Source of the DNA: Planctomycetota bacterium | GTDB lineage: Bacteria > Planctomycetota > Planctomycetia > Gemmatales > Gemmataceae | Assembly: GCA_029777335.1 (NCBI GenBank) | Contig: JAKOSN010000152.1 | Coordinates: forward strand, 1-61,805 | Direction: 5' to 3' | DNA: 61,805 bases | Part shown: piece after piece, positions 48,123-57,397 of the stretch | Numbering within the stretch: position 1 is the stretch's first letter | Layout: each line of letters begins with the position of its first letter | Program-made: the position numbers and the translations under genes | Notes under the pieces: model-generated | What the model saw: the letters and a program-made list of their open reading frames with translations, nothing else | Databases searched by the model: none | Told to the model about the DNA's origin: nothing

Positions 48123-49850
48123 TTAGCGTCGCTGAATGCGCCAGGCCGGCGTATCGGTTTCCTGTTGCCAGACGACCTTCCCCGCGCGGGTGATCTCGAT
48201 CACGCGGGCCTCTTGTTGACTGGAGAGAAGCGTATTGCCGTTGGGCAGGCGCGTGGCATGGTGGACACCCGGGAAACGATACTCCCAGATCTTGCGCCCC
48301 TCGGAATCATACTCCGCCGCCAGCCCGCGCGAATTCAGCGCCACCAGAAAGCGTCCGCCAGGGAGCACCTCGACACTGGAAAAACTGGTTGTGTACAGGT
48401 TGACGTCGCGGATTGTTTTGCGCGTGAGCGGATCCACCTCGACGATACTGCCACGGCGCAGCACGAGCAGATGCCCGTTGGGCTGACGAAACGCTCCATA
48501 GGAACCGAAGCGTGACGCACTCCCGCCGCTACGAGGTCCACCAAACCCGCCGCGACCGAATCCCCCGCGGGACCCGAAATCCCCGCGCTCGGGGCGCAGG
48601 CTGTACGAGTAGACTTCCTTCCCCTCCGGCGTGACCTCCATCGCCGCGCTGGTGGTGGCGATGAAGGTGTTTCCATTGGGGAGCCGCTGACAGCTGGTTG
48701 GGTTCTGTGGCAGTGTCTTTTCCCAGAGCACCTTGCCAGTCAGATCGCGTTCGGTCACCTTTTTCCCGGAGAACTCGGCGATAAGGACGCGATTCCCCGG
48801 CAGGACATGCGCCTCGACTGGCCCCTCGACATTGCTGATCGTCCAGCGCGGTTTGCCGTCGTGGCCGCATTCCCAGACCTTGTTGGCGTCACGCTGCGCA
48901 ATCACTGTGAAGCCCAGGAGAGGACGAGGGCGCTCCAGAGGTGGAATCGTCAGGCAGGCCTCATTCTCGCGCCACCAGTCTCGCCAGGCCATCTGCTGTT
49001 TCGCGAGCGCTTCCTTGCTGCCATCCCCGGCCGAGACGCGCGGCGAATTCTCCCCGGCGACGTGGAAGAGGAGTTGCTCCGCCTTGTAGCTCAACGTTGG
49101 ATCGTCCAGCGCGAGTAACTCGATCAACGGGGGGATGGCTTCCAGGTCGTTGGCGGCCAGGAGGGCCTCGGCGGCCCGAAGACGCACCACGGCACTGTCA
49201 TCGCTCAGGCACCGACGTATTACTGTCGGCTGGTTGTTCAAGCGACCCAGGACGAAAGCCGCCGCGGCCCGCTGACGCGACAGCCTGGCCTCAAGGGATT
49301 GGCGCAGGGGGGGATCAATGCTGTCGGCTTTGGGATAGAGGGTGAGCAGGGCGTTGAGGGCCTCGTCCTCCACCTGGGCATCCTCGGCGAAGGGGACGAA
49401 GGCAAGGAGGGCAGCGCCCGCCCCGGTGGGTTTGCTCCGCGCCAGCACTCGGATGGCCGCGATGGGCAAGGCGGAGCCCGGCCCGCATTCGATCTGCTGC
49501 AGGGCGTTCTCAGCGCGCCGCACAATCTCGGGATCCTTCTCCTGGGTGGCTTCCTGCAGATAGGGGACTGCGTGGACTCCCCAGAGGATCAGCTTCCGGG
49601 AGGCCGCTTCGCGCAGGGCGAAGCGTTTGTGCCCCAGTTGTTTGATCAGGAGCTGGAACTGCTCGCGGGTGTTGGCGCTGAATGTTCGACCGCGCAGAAA
49701 GGCCAGCGCACTTGCCCCATCCGTCCCCAGCCCTTGCTCGCGCAAGACGCTGGCATCCAGTTCGGCGAACTCCTCGGCCTGCAGCGGGGAGAGGTTGGCG
49801 AGGACCACCAGCGCGGCGGTCAGGATGAGAGCCGGATGAGGTTGGCGCAC
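48123..49850 (-). CDS. HEAT-repeat / beta-propeller fusion protein, secreted
   Basis: 575 residues. GTG 49850 is chosen because AAGGAGGG precedes it by 9 bases. Signal: RQPHPALILTAALVVLANLSPLQA. Residues about 60-270 are alpha-helical repeats of HEAT type (KRFALREAASRKLILWGVHAVPYLQEA; DPEIVRRAENALQQIECG; SAVVRLRAAEALLAANDLEAIPPLIEL). Residues about 305-575 are a propeller with WECGHDGKPRWTIS, LTGKVLWEKTL, LPNGNTFIATT, PNGHLLVLRRG, RKIWEYRFPG and LPNGNTLLSS. A Gly/Arg/Phe-rich insert sits in one blade. The propeller resembles the protein at 18902-19831. Exported; partner or ligand unknown. Stop is 207 bases before the HtrA start. Confidence 0.82.
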   Translation of the reverse strand: MRQPHPALILTAALVVLANLSPLQAEEFAELDASVLREQGLGTDGASALAFLRGRTFSANTREQFQLLIKQLGHKRFALREAASRKLILWGVHAVPYLQEATQEKDPEIVRRAENALQQIECGPGSALPIAAIRVLARSKPTGAGAALLAFVPFAEDAQVEDEALNALLTLYPKADSIDPPLRQSLEARLSRQRAAAAFVLGRLNNQPTVIRRCLSDDSAVVRLRAAEALLAANDLEAIPPLIELLALDDPTLSYKAEQLLFHVAGENSPRVSAGDGSKEALAKQQMAWRDWWRENEACLTIPPLERPRPLLGFTVIAQRDANKVWECGHDGKPRWTISNVEGPVEAHVLPGNRVLIAEFSGKKVTERDLTGKVLWEKTLPQNPTSCQRLPNGNTFIATTSAAMEVTPEGKEVYSYSLRPERGDFGSRGGFGRGGFGGPRSGGSASRFGSYGAFRQPNGHLLVLRRGSIVEVDPLTRKTIRDVNLYTTSFSSVEVLPGGRFLVALNSRGLAAEYDSEGRKIWEYRFPGVHHATRLPNGNTLLSSQQEARVIEITRAGKVVWQQETDTPAWRIQRR

Positions 49851-50198
49851 GGCAAGAATCCCTCCTTGAGCCAGAAGTCACGAGCGACGATCGAGGGAAC
49901 CAGGGAGAGGATGATTCCAGGTGCGCCCCAGGGCGCGGCGCCGGGTCGACCAACTGTAGCACAGAAAACGATCCGCTACCAGGGTCATTCCACGGTGGGT
50001 TGGGCACGTACCGGCTGACCTGGGGTTCTCTCTCAGGCGGTGCGTTGACCCTGGGGGCAGGGGCCGACCGCTTCTCCTGAGGGATTGAACCAGACGCAGG
50101 CTTGAGAGTGGCGAACGGTCGGGGCAAGCGGGTACAATCAGTCCGGTGTTTGCTCGGGCGTTCGCGGCTCAACCCCTTGCTGTGGCTGGGAGATTCTT
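49851..50198. other. 348-bp divergent region
   Basis: Between the leftward HEAT/propeller gene and the rightward membrane protein. No gene is seen. TACAAT at 50133-50138 is a plausible -10 box 60 bases before the rightward GTG, without a matching -35. Confidence 0.45.
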
Positions 50199-50765
50199 GT
50201 GTTCGATTGGCTCTTTGAAGGACAGGCAGCGGTGTATGTCCTGCTCGCCGTCGTCGCCATCCTCCTCCTCGGTTTCTGGTGGCAGTATCGCAAGCGGGCC
50301 TTGCTCGCCCTGGCGGCAGCCGTGGGGTTCTTGATGCTCGGCTACTATCTGCTCGATGTCCTCGTTGAAACCGATCGCGAGCAAATCCAGCGCAAGGTGG
50401 CCGAGATGGGTGTCGGGTTGCGCGAGCGCAAGCTCGATACGGTCTTTCAACATATCTCGGAGAGTTTTCGTTACGAGACGCGCGATAAACAGGCGATGCG
50501 CAAGGCTGCCGAGGAGGCGATGAACCGCCTCAATGTGCGCGAGGCACAACTGTGGGAGATTCAGATTGAATCGATCGATCGTCCCGCCAAAAAGGCGAAG
50601 GTGCAGTTCCTCGGCAAGGCGCAGACCAACTTTACCAGCGGGCAGGAGTATCTGCGCATCGTCGGCGAATTCACCCTCGATCCCGATGGGCAATGGCGAC
50701 TGAAGAGTTTCAATGCCTTCAATCCCTTCCTGAATCCTGATCAGCCGATGAAACTCCCCTTGTGA
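50199..50765 (+). CDS. Small membrane-anchored protein, NTF2/SnoaL-like tail possible
   Basis: 188 residues. Start GTG 50199 with GGGAGA 5 bases upstream. Two helices: YVLLAVVAILLLGFWW and ALLALAAAVGFLMLGYYLL. The remaining 130 residues form a soluble domain: EQIQRKVAEMGVGLRERKLDTVFQHISESFRYETRDKQAM opens like the first helices of NTF2-like folds, and YLRIVGEFTLDPDGQWRLKSFNAFNPF closes with the strand-rich half. No catalytic residue identified. Its last 47 bases overlap the end of the convergent surE gene. Confidence 0.72.
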   Translation: MFDWLFEGQAAVYVLLAVVAILLLGFWWQYRKRALLALAAAVGFLMLGYYLLDVLVETDREQIQRKVAEMGVGLRERKLDTVFQHISESFRYETRDKQAMRKAAEEAMNRLNVREAQLWEIQIESIDRPAKKAKVQFLGKAQTNFTSGQEYLRIVGEFTLDPDGQWRLKSFNAFNPFLNPDQPMKLPL

Positions 50766-51540
50766 GGCGCTCGGGTTTGTGCCAGCTCCAGGCACTCATC
50801 TCGGCAAGCATGCGAGCATGAGTCAGGTCAAATTGCAAGGGCGTGACCGTGATATACCCCTCCGCCATCGCCGTCACATCGGTGTCGGGGTGCGGATCGG
50901 GGCACCCATGTTCCGGGGTGGACCAGAAGTAGATCCGCCCGCGCGGATCGGTGCGCCGATCAAAGCGCTCGCTGTACGGGGCAACGTTTTGCGGCAGGGT
51001 GCGGATGCCATGGATCGGCCCACGTTCCAGGCTGGGGATGTTCACATTGAACAGACTCCCCTGCGGAGGCCGGTGGTTCAGAATCTGTTCGATCACCTGC
51101 CGCGCATAGTCCGCGCCGCGCGCGAAGTCGAGCACCTTCAGACGGGTGTACTCCAGAGAGCAGGCGATGCTGGTGCGGCGAAAGAACGCACCCTCGATCG
51201 CCGCTGCCACCGTTCCAGAGTAAAGAACATTGATCCCCGCGTTGGAGCCGGCGTTCAGTCCGCTGACGATCAGATCAGGCGGTTCGGAGAGTAATTCAAG
51301 CAATGCCAGCTTGACGCAATCGGCGGGGCGACCCTCCACCGCCCACCCCATGAACTCCTGTTTTTCATCGGTCATTTCGAGCACCACCAGCGGAGTGGAG
51401 AGCGTGATCGAATGGCCAACGGCGCTCTGTTCGGCCGCCGGGGCAACCACGGTCACCTGGCCCAACTTCATCAGTTCCTTGCGGAGCGCTCGCAGCCCGG
51501 GGGCGTGAATACCATCGTCGTTGGTGAGCAGAATTCGCAC
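50719..51540 (-). CDS. surE: 5'/3'-nucleotidase SurE
   Basis: 273 residues from GTG 51540, which has GGAG 8 bases upstream and gives the standard RILLTNDDG start; a TTG at 51558 is the alternative. Metal site: NDDG (Asp pair), Ser in AAEQSAVGHSIT, and Asn in VSGLNAGSNAG; WAVEGRPADCVKLAL and YSGTVAAAIEGAF are family blocks. SurE hydrolyses nucleoside monophosphates and short polyphosphate. The protein is slightly longer than the usual 250 residues because of a Lys/Arg/Ser-rich tail. Follows uvrC by 48 bases in the same direction. Its 3' end overlaps the convergent 50199 gene by 47 bases. Confidence 0.93.
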   Translation of the reverse strand: MRILLTNDDGIHAPGLRALRKELMKLGQVTVVAPAAEQSAVGHSITLSTPLVVLEMTDEKQEFMGWAVEGRPADCVKLALLELLSEPPDLIVSGLNAGSNAGINVLYSGTVAAAIEGAFFRRTSIACSLEYTRLKVLDFARGADYARQVIEQILNHRPPQGSLFNVNIPSLERGPIHGIRTLPQNVAPYSERFDRRTDPRGRIYFWSTPEHGCPDPHPDTDVTAMAEGYITVTPLQFDLTHARMLAEMSAWSWHKPERLTRGVSSADQDSGRD

Positions 51541-51588
51541 AGGGGGATCTCCATACAAAAGTCGCGAGAGAGAGCGTGGGCGTTGGCA

Positions 51589-52926
51589 TCAATCATGAGG
51601 GTCGAACTTTTTGCGGCGCAGCAAATGGTGGTAGTGCTGCGCAAAACGGTGCGCCTCATCCCGCACATATTGCAACAGCCGCAGGGCAGCGGAGCGCCGA
51701 TCCAGGCGAATGGGCTCGGCTTCCCCGGGGCGGTAGATCTCCTCCTCGCGCTTGGCGAGCGAGATCAGGCAAGGGGGTTCGCGTCCTGCCAGGTGCAAGG
51801 CCTCCAGCGCGGCATTGAGCTGTCCCTTGCCGCCGTCGATCAGGAGCACATCGGGAAAGACCTGTTCCTCCTCGCGCGGGCGGAATCGTCGACTAATCAC
51901 CTCGCGAATGGAGCCAAAGTCATCCACCCCCTGAATGGTACGGATGCGATAGCGACGATACCCCGGTTTGAAGGGGAGGCCATCGATAAAGCTCACCAGG
52001 GAGGCGACGGTGTCTTCCCCGCCCAGGTGGGCGATGTCCACTCCCTCGATGGTGCGCGGGGTCTGCGCCAGCCCCAGAATTTTGCGCAGTCCGATCAACC
52101 CCTTGCGTGGATCGATGGGAAAAACCTCGGGCTGAACATCCTTGCTGGCATCGCCGCGCAGGCCCAGTTTTTTCAGCGCGTCCATGTCGTCGCGCAGCCG
52201 CGCCGCTTTCTCGAAGAGCAGCGCGGCGCTGGCGGTCTTCATCTCTTTTTCCATCTCGCGCAGCAGACGCTCCTTCTTGCCTTCCAGCACCATGCGCAGC
52301 GCGCGAATCTGCTTGCGATACTCCTCCTTCGTCACACGGAAGTTACAGGGAGCGGTGCACTGGTGAATGCTGTGCAGCAGGCAGGGGCGAAACCAGCGCC
52401 AGCGGCTATCCCCCTCGCGGATATCGAGGGTGCAGGTGCGGAACTGAAAGACCCGCTGCAAGACCTGGATGGCGTAGCGCAACGATTTGGCGCTGGTGAA
52501 CGGCCCGTAGAGTTTGACCCCGCGCCGGCGCGGCGTGCGCGTGAACTCGACCCGCGGGAAGTCCTCGCGAATGCGGATCTGCAGATAGGGAAAACTCTTG
52601 TCGTCCTTCAACTCGACATTGAAGCGCGGTTGAATGTCCTTGATCAACCGGGCTTCCAGGAGGAGCGCATCGACCTCGGTCTCGGCGGACAGGTAATCGA
52701 TGTCGCGGATGAGGGGAACCAGATCGGCAGTCCGGGCATCCTCGGCAGCGGCCCTGGTGAAGTAGTGGCTGGCGCGCGAACGGAGATTCTTGGCCTTGCC
52801 GACATAGAGGACGCGGCCCTGGTCGTCCTTCATCAGATAAACGCCCGGGGTGGTCGGGAATTGCTTGACCTTTTCGGCCGGCGAACTGGCATCGGAGCCG
52901 GCGGGGGGTGGCGTGGCGCTGGACAT
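51589..52926 (-). CDS. uvrC: Short UvrC-like excinuclease subunit lacking the helix-hairpin-helix end
   Basis: 445 residues from ATG 52926 (AGGTG 5 bases upstream). GIY-YIG nuclease domain: GVYLMKDDQGRVLYVGKAKNLRSRASHYF. UvrB-binding motif: ASAALLFEKAARLRDDMDALKKL. The RNase-H-like second nuclease has IEGVDIAHLGGEDTVASLVSF, DVLLIDGGKGQLNAAL and ADEAHRFAQHYHHLLRR-type end (catalytic Asp, Asp and His retained). A usual UvrC is about 600 residues and ends with a double helix-hairpin-helix that binds DNA; here the stop follows the catalytic His block directly, and only 48 bases separate it from surE, so no frameshifted remainder exists. Nucleotide-excision repair is expected, possibly with altered incision. 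Confidence 0.9.
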   Translation of the reverse strand: MSSATPPPAGSDASSPAEKVKQFPTTPGVYLMKDDQGRVLYVGKAKNLRSRASHYFTRAAAEDARTADLVPLIRDIDYLSAETEVDALLLEARLIKDIQPRFNVELKDDKSFPYLQIRIREDFPRVEFTRTPRRRGVKLYGPFTSAKSLRYAIQVLQRVFQFRTCTLDIREGDSRWRWFRPCLLHSIHQCTAPCNFRVTKEEYRKQIRALRMVLEGKKERLLREMEKEMKTASAALLFEKAARLRDDMDALKKLGLRGDASKDVQPEVFPIDPRKGLIGLRKILGLAQTPRTIEGVDIAHLGGEDTVASLVSFIDGLPFKPGYRRYRIRTIQGVDDFGSIREVISRRFRPREEEQVFPDVLLIDGGKGQLNAALEALHLAGREPPCLISLAKREEEIYRPGEAEPIRLDRRSAALRLLQYVRDEAHRFAQHYHHLLRRKKFDPHD

Positions 52927-52977
52927 GAAGACACCTGAGCAAGCTCGGTCCTGATCGCCCGGCATCCGCTCTCCGGG

Positions 52978-53016
52978 CTCTCCCTCTTCTCATTGTAGCA
53001 GCGAGAGGAGGGAGAG
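52978..53016 (-). terminator. Hairpin between ltaE and uvrC
   Basis: 52978-52991 pairs with 53003-53016 (14 bp, one G-T pair) around an 11-base loop. It follows the threonine aldolase stop (53036) by 20 bases on the minus strand and lies upstream of the UvrC start. Confidence 0.65.
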
Positions 53017-53035
53017 CAGGATTCGCTGGCGTGCT

Positions 53036-54091
53036 TCACACAATCGCCACGACCCGGTGGAGGGTGCGATGGATGATCTCCGCCGCCTGCTCCGCCTGGG
53101 CCTGCGAGACATCGAGATGGGTACAGGCGCGAATCATCTGAGGACCCGCCGCATGCACAAGCACCCCCTTGCTCCTGAGCAGGAGGGCCACCTCGGTTGC
53201 GTTTCCCAGGCGGGGATCGACTTCAAACCAGATCAGGTTGGTCTCGACCTCGGGGGGAATGAGCTGCAACCCCGGCGTGGCAGCGATCGCCTGAGCCAGG
53301 ATCTGCGCATGGCGATGATCGTCGGCAAGGCGTTCCACGTGGTGCTCCAGGGCATAGAGAGCCGCGGCGGCCACCACCCCCGCCTGACGCATCCCTCCGC
53401 CAAGGAGCTTGCGAATGCGTCGCGCCCGCTGAATCAGGTCCAAAGGCCCCACAAGGGCTGAGCCGAGCGGGGTGCCTAACCCCTTGCTAAAACAGACGGA
53501 GACGGTGTCGAACGAGGCCGCCCAGGTGGCGGCACGAATGCCGGTGGCGACGATGGCATTCCACAGGCGGGCCCCATCGAGGTGCATCGCCAGGCCGTGG
53601 TGGCGCGCCCACTGGCTGATCGCCTCAATCTTCTCCAGGGGGTAAATGCGGCCCCCGCCTCGGTTGTGGGTGTTCTCCAAACACACCAGCCGAGTGCGCA
53701 CCAGATGTTCATTGTCCGGGCGGATCTTGTCCTCCAGCTGGCTCACGTCGAGAATGCCATGATCGCCCTCGATGGTGCGACACATCACTCCGCTGAGAAC
53801 CGCCGGTCCGCCCGCCTCGTAGTTGTAGATATGGCAGCCTGCCTCGCAGAGGATCTCATCGCCTGGCTGTGTGTGAAGCTTGACGGCGATCTGGTTCGAC
53901 ATCGTCCCCGAGGGAACGAAGAGTGCGGCTTCCTTGCCGAGCAGGTTGGCGAGTCGCTCCTGCAGGCGGTTGACGCTGGGATCCTCGCCAAAGACATCGT
54001 CCCCCACCTCGGCAGCGGCCATCGCCGCCCGCATCCCCGGAGTCGGTCGGGTGACGGTATCGCTGCGCAAGTCGATCAAGGTATGAGTCAT
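53036..54091 (-). CDS. ltaE: Low-specificity L-threonine aldolase
   Basis: 351 residues. A PLP fold-type I enzyme that splits threonine or allo-threonine to glycine and acetaldehyde. Blocks: [81 protein letters not shown] and the PLP lysine [12 protein letters not shown] (about 200). Complete length for the family. Starts 11 bases after the stop of the small secreted-protein gene, so the two form an operon that ends at the 52978-53016 hairpin. Confidence 0.94.
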   Translation of the reverse strand: MTHTLIDLRSDTVTRPTPGMRAAMAAAEVGDDVFGEDPSVNRLQERLANLLGKEAALFVPSGTMSNQIAVKLHTQPGDEILCEAGCHIYNYEAGGPAVLSGVMCRTIEGDHGILDVSQLEDKIRPDNEHLVRTRLVCLENTHNRGGGRIYPLEKIEAISQWARHHGLAMHLDGARLWNAIVATGIRAATWAASFDTVSVCFSKGLGTPLGSALVGPLDLIQRARRIRKLLGGGMRQAGVVAAAALYALEHHVERLADDHRHAQILAQAIAATPGLQLIPPEVETNLIWFEVDPRLGNATEVALLLRSKGVLVHAAGPQMIRACTHLDVSQAQAEQAAEIIHRTLHRVVAIV

Positions 54092-54102
54092 GCACCGCCT
54101 CC

Positions 54103-54549
54103 TCAGCGGGGTCGTGAGTTTTGCTCCAGATACCAGCGATCATCGATCTTGCGCAGCCGGACCACGCGATCGGGGACCGACTTCAAGGAGACCACGGTCG
54201 CGGTTTTGTCCTTGCCCTCCGCCCATTCGCCGTCCTTGAGGAAACGCTGGAGCAGCTTCAGCGCGGATGCGTCGAGGCGACTGGCGGCCTCCTCGCGGAG
54301 TACGCCAAACTGACCCTCGTAGACCGCCACGCGCTGATCCACCCATTCGGGATCGGCGAGGTGAGCCAGAACGTACTCGACCTGTTTGTTCTCCAGCGCC
54401 TTGATCACCGAGGCGAGTGTTTCCTTGGCGCTGGCTTGTGGATACATTTTGAGATCTGGTTTCACGCCAAAGCGAACCTTGGGCTCGGCCGCCGCCCCGA
54501 ATGGGAGAGCCAGTCCCAGCAGCAAGAGGAAAGCGAGGCAGATACGCAT
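54103..54549 (-). CDS. Small secreted protein of unknown function
   Basis: 148 residues from ATG 54549, with GAGG 6 bases upstream; the frame extends 46 codons further but without a start signal. Signal: [20 protein letters not shown], cleavage near AAA-EP. The mature domain of about 125 residues reads as an NTF2-like cone: [86 protein letters not shown]. Similar order of elements as the domain of the 50199 protein. First gene of a two-gene unit with the threonine aldolase. Confidence 0.75.
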   Translation of the reverse strand: MRICLAFLLLLGLALPFGAAAEPKVRFGVKPDLKMYPQASAKETLASVIKALENKQVEYVLAHLADPEWVDQRVAVYEGQFGVLREEAASRLDASALKLLQRFLKDGEWAEGKDKTATVVSLKSVPDRVVRLRKIDDRWYLEQNSRPR

Positions 54550-54794
54550 GGATGACCTCTGGGGTGCCTGTGGGGTGGGAACCGAGTTCGTGGGACGCGG
54601 CGCCGGGGTGGTCAACACCGCCGGGGTGCCGCGCCAAACGAAAGGAGTCGAACCGTGGAGGATTTTAGTCGCATCGAGGGAAGACAACCAGTAGACTGTT
54701 CAAAAAGCGTGTAGGCTCGCCTTCGCGCTCTGGGCCACACCTGTTGGCTTCCCACCTAATCTCTCCGCCATGGTTTGTTCGGGGGCACTCAACC

Positions 54795-57308
54795 ATGCGA
54801 CACTGTATTCCTACCCGAATCGTGCATCGATCGGCCATCCTGGCTATTGGGTTGTTCTGTTTCAGCGGAGGGAGCATTCGCGCAGCGGTGCCCACCGACC
54901 CGGCGCAGAAAACGGCGCTGATTGGGCAGCCCACGGCTCTCCAGGTCCAGCCCGAAGCACTGACATTGCTCGGGCCGCGAGCGATGCAACAACTGGTAAT
55001 CACCGGGCGCTATGCCGATGGCAGCGTTCGGGATCTGACCGCCGTGAGCGAGTTGAGTTGCGACGGCGGGGTGGCCGCCGTGGCGCCGGGGGGATTTGTC
55101 CGCCCCGTGAAGAATGGCACCGGGACTCTGGTGATCAAGGCGGGCTCGCAGACTCAGCGCGTGCCGGTGACGGTCAAGGACCTGGAGAAACCGCAACCCG
55201 TCAGTTTTCGCCACGAGTTGATCGCCGCCCTGAACGTCGGTGGGTGCAATGCGGGCGCCTGTCATGGGACTCCGTCGGGGAAGAATGGCTTTCGTCTGAG
55301 TTTGCGCGGCTTCGATCCGGACGCCGATCACGAACAATTGACGCACGATGTCTTTGCTCGGCGCACCGGCTCGATCCAACCGGACCAGAGTCTCCTTTAT
55401 CTCAAGGGGCTGGGCCGCGTTCCGCACGAGGGAGGGCAGCGCTACCCGCTTGACAGCGTGGCTGCCGTGACCCTGAAGCAATGGCTGGCGGAGGGGTTGC
55501 AGAAGGATCGTGCGGATCTCCCCCAGGTGGAGAGTATCCAGATTCTTCCAGGGAGTCGGGTTCTCAAGGCGCCGGCACGCTTGCAACAACTGGCTGTCCT
55601 GGCGCGTTTTAGCGATGGCAGCGTGCGCGACATGACCCGTCTGACGGTCTTTAGCAGCAGCGATCCGGCGGTTGCCGAGGTTTCGCCGACTGGCCTGGTC
55701 GAATTCAATCAGAGCGGAGAGGTGGCGATTCTCTGTCGCTACCTGGAAACGCTGCAAACAGTGCGTTTGACCTACCTTGAACCGAAGCCCAACCTCGTCT
55801 GGGTCGATCCGCCCCAGGTCAACTACATCGACAAACATGTCTTTGCCAAGTTGAAGATGCTCGGGTTGCCGCCCTCGGAATTGTGCAACGACCAGGAGTT
55901 CCTGCGCCGCATTTCGCTCGATCTGCTTGGGGTGTTGCCCACTCCCAGCGAGGTGCAGACCTTCCTGGCCAGCAAGGATCCTGCCAAGCGCGAAAAGCTC
56001 ATCGACGCAATGCTGCAGCGGCCGGAGTATGCGGACTTCTGGACTCTTAAATGGATGGATGTGCTGCGCAGCAATCGCAAGGTGATTCAGGCGAAGGGCA
56101 CGCATGTGTTCCAGCACTGGCTGCGAGAGCACCTGGTGCACAATACCGATTTCGACAAGGTGGTGCGTGAATTGCTGACCGCCGATGGCAGCACCTACGC
56201 CAATCCCCCTGCCAACTACTACCGCATTGCGCGCGATCCGCAGAGCCTGGCCGAAACGACGGCGCAGCTTTTCTTCGGGATCCGCATGCAATGTGCCAAA
56301 TGTCACAACCACCCCTTCGAGCGCTGGACCCAGGACGACTACTACAGCCTGGCAGCCTACTTTGCCCGGGTGCGCTTGAAGAAGGACCCCGAACAACCGG
56401 GACCGGCGGCCAAGGGACCAGGAGCCGAGGTCGTCTACACGGCACGCAGCGGGGAGGTCACACAGCCGCGCAGCGGCAAGACGATGGTGCCGCGGCTCCC
56501 CGGGCAAAAGGCGCTGCCGCCTCAACCCGGCCAGACCCGTCGCGAACAACTCGCCGCGGTGTTGACGGCGAAGGAGAACCCCTTCTTCGCCCGCGCCACC
56601 GTCAATCGCGTCTGGTTCCACCTCTTTGGCAAGGGAATCGTCGATCCGGTGGATGACTTCCGCGACTCGAATCCGTCTGCCAACGACGAACTGCTCGATG
56701 CCCTGGCGGCCGATTTTGTCGCGCATCATTACGATTTGAAATATCTGATTCGCACGATCCTGAGTTCACGCACCTATCAGCTCGGCTCGCAGACCAATGC
56801 CTTCAACAAGGACGACGAGAAATATTTCTCGCACGCCTATCGCAAGCTGCTGCCGGCAGAGGTGCTGCTCGATGCCCTGTGTGAAGCAACCGCGGTCCCC
56901 GAGAAATTTGCAGGGATGCCTCCCGGCACCCGCGCAGTGCAGCTCCCCGATGGCGACGGCAACCACACCTTCCTGAAAACCTTCGGCCAACCGCCGCGCG
57001 AGCTGGCCTGTGAGTGTGAGCGCGAAAGCGATAGCAACCTGGCCCATGCGCTCCAGCTGATCAATGGGCAGACGATCAACGGCAAACTGCGTGATCCGAA
57101 CAATCGCCTGGGGAAACTCCTCAAGCAGAATGCGCCGGAGCGAGCCATCCTGAACGATCTCTTCCTCGCCACCCTGTCGCGTTTGCCCAATGAGGGCGAG
57201 GTGAAGACGGCGCTGACGCATGTTGGGTCCGCCAAGGACAAGCGCAAGGCCTGGGAGGATGTGCACTGGGTGTTGCTCAACTCCAAGGAGTTCCTCTTCC
57301 GCCGCTGA
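54795..57308 (+). CDS. DUF1549/DUF1553 secreted protein with Ig-like domains (second copy)
   Basis: 837 residues from ATG 54795; GGGGG is 9 bases upstream and a longer start at 54744 is possible. Signal around IVHRSAILAIGLFCFSGGSIRA. Same plan as the protein at 16218: Ig-like strands (about 40-130 and 245-330), a CX4CH segment GCNAGACHGTPSGKNGFRL between them, DUF1549 (YIDKHVFAKLKMLGLPPSELCNDQEFLRRI, CAKCHNHPFERWTQDDYYSLAAYF with canonical CXXCH) and DUF1553 (FARATVNRVWFHLFGKGIVDPVDDFRDSNPSAND; CECERESDSNLAHALQLING; HWVLLNSKEFLFRR). The two copies align throughout but are clearly diverged. Exported, presumed redox or carbohydrate-related, function unknown. Confidence 0.9.
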   Translation: MRHCIPTRIVHRSAILAIGLFCFSGGSIRAAVPTDPAQKTALIGQPTALQVQPEALTLLGPRAMQQLVITGRYADGSVRDLTAVSELSCDGGVAAVAPGGFVRPVKNGTGTLVIKAGSQTQRVPVTVKDLEKPQPVSFRHELIAALNVGGCNAGACHGTPSGKNGFRLSLRGFDPDADHEQLTHDVFARRTGSIQPDQSLLYLKGLGRVPHEGGQRYPLDSVAAVTLKQWLAEGLQKDRADLPQVESIQILPGSRVLKAPARLQQLAVLARFSDGSVRDMTRLTVFSSSDPAVAEVSPTGLVEFNQSGEVAILCRYLETLQTVRLTYLEPKPNLVWVDPPQVNYIDKHVFAKLKMLGLPPSELCNDQEFLRRISLDLLGVLPTPSEVQTFLASKDPAKREKLIDAMLQRPEYADFWTLKWMDVLRSNRKVIQAKGTHVFQHWLREHLVHNTDFDKVVRELLTADGSTYANPPANYYRIARDPQSLAETTAQLFFGIRMQCAKCHNHPFERWTQDDYYSLAAYFARVRLKKDPEQPGPAAKGPGAEVVYTARSGEVTQPRSGKTMVPRLPGQKALPPQPGQTRREQLAAVLTAKENPFFARATVNRVWFHLFGKGIVDPVDDFRDSNPSANDELLDALAADFVAHHYDLKYLIRTILSSRTYQLGSQTNAFNKDDEKYFSHAYRKLLPAEVLLDALCEATAVPEKFAGMPPGTRAVQLPDGDGNHTFLKTFGQPPRELACECERESDSNLAHALQLINGQTINGKLRDPNNRLGKLLKQNAPERAILNDLFLATLSRLPNEGEVKTALTHVGSAKDKRKAWEDVHWVLLNSKEFLFRR

Positions 57309-57397
57309 CGGGATCCGCCACGGCGTGTTCGGGTGATACAATCATGCGGTCGTGATTGGCGACCCTGCTTTTCTGCTTTAGTGATGAGGTTCTGAGA

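Noticed and set aside
46725..48515. 596-codon open frame on the plus strand
   Set aside because: Antisense to HtrA and the end of the HEAT/propeller gene; no domain or ribosome site.
54789..56729. 646-codon open frame on the minus strand
   Set aside because: Antisense to the DUF1549/1553 gene, which has clear domains; the reverse frame has none.
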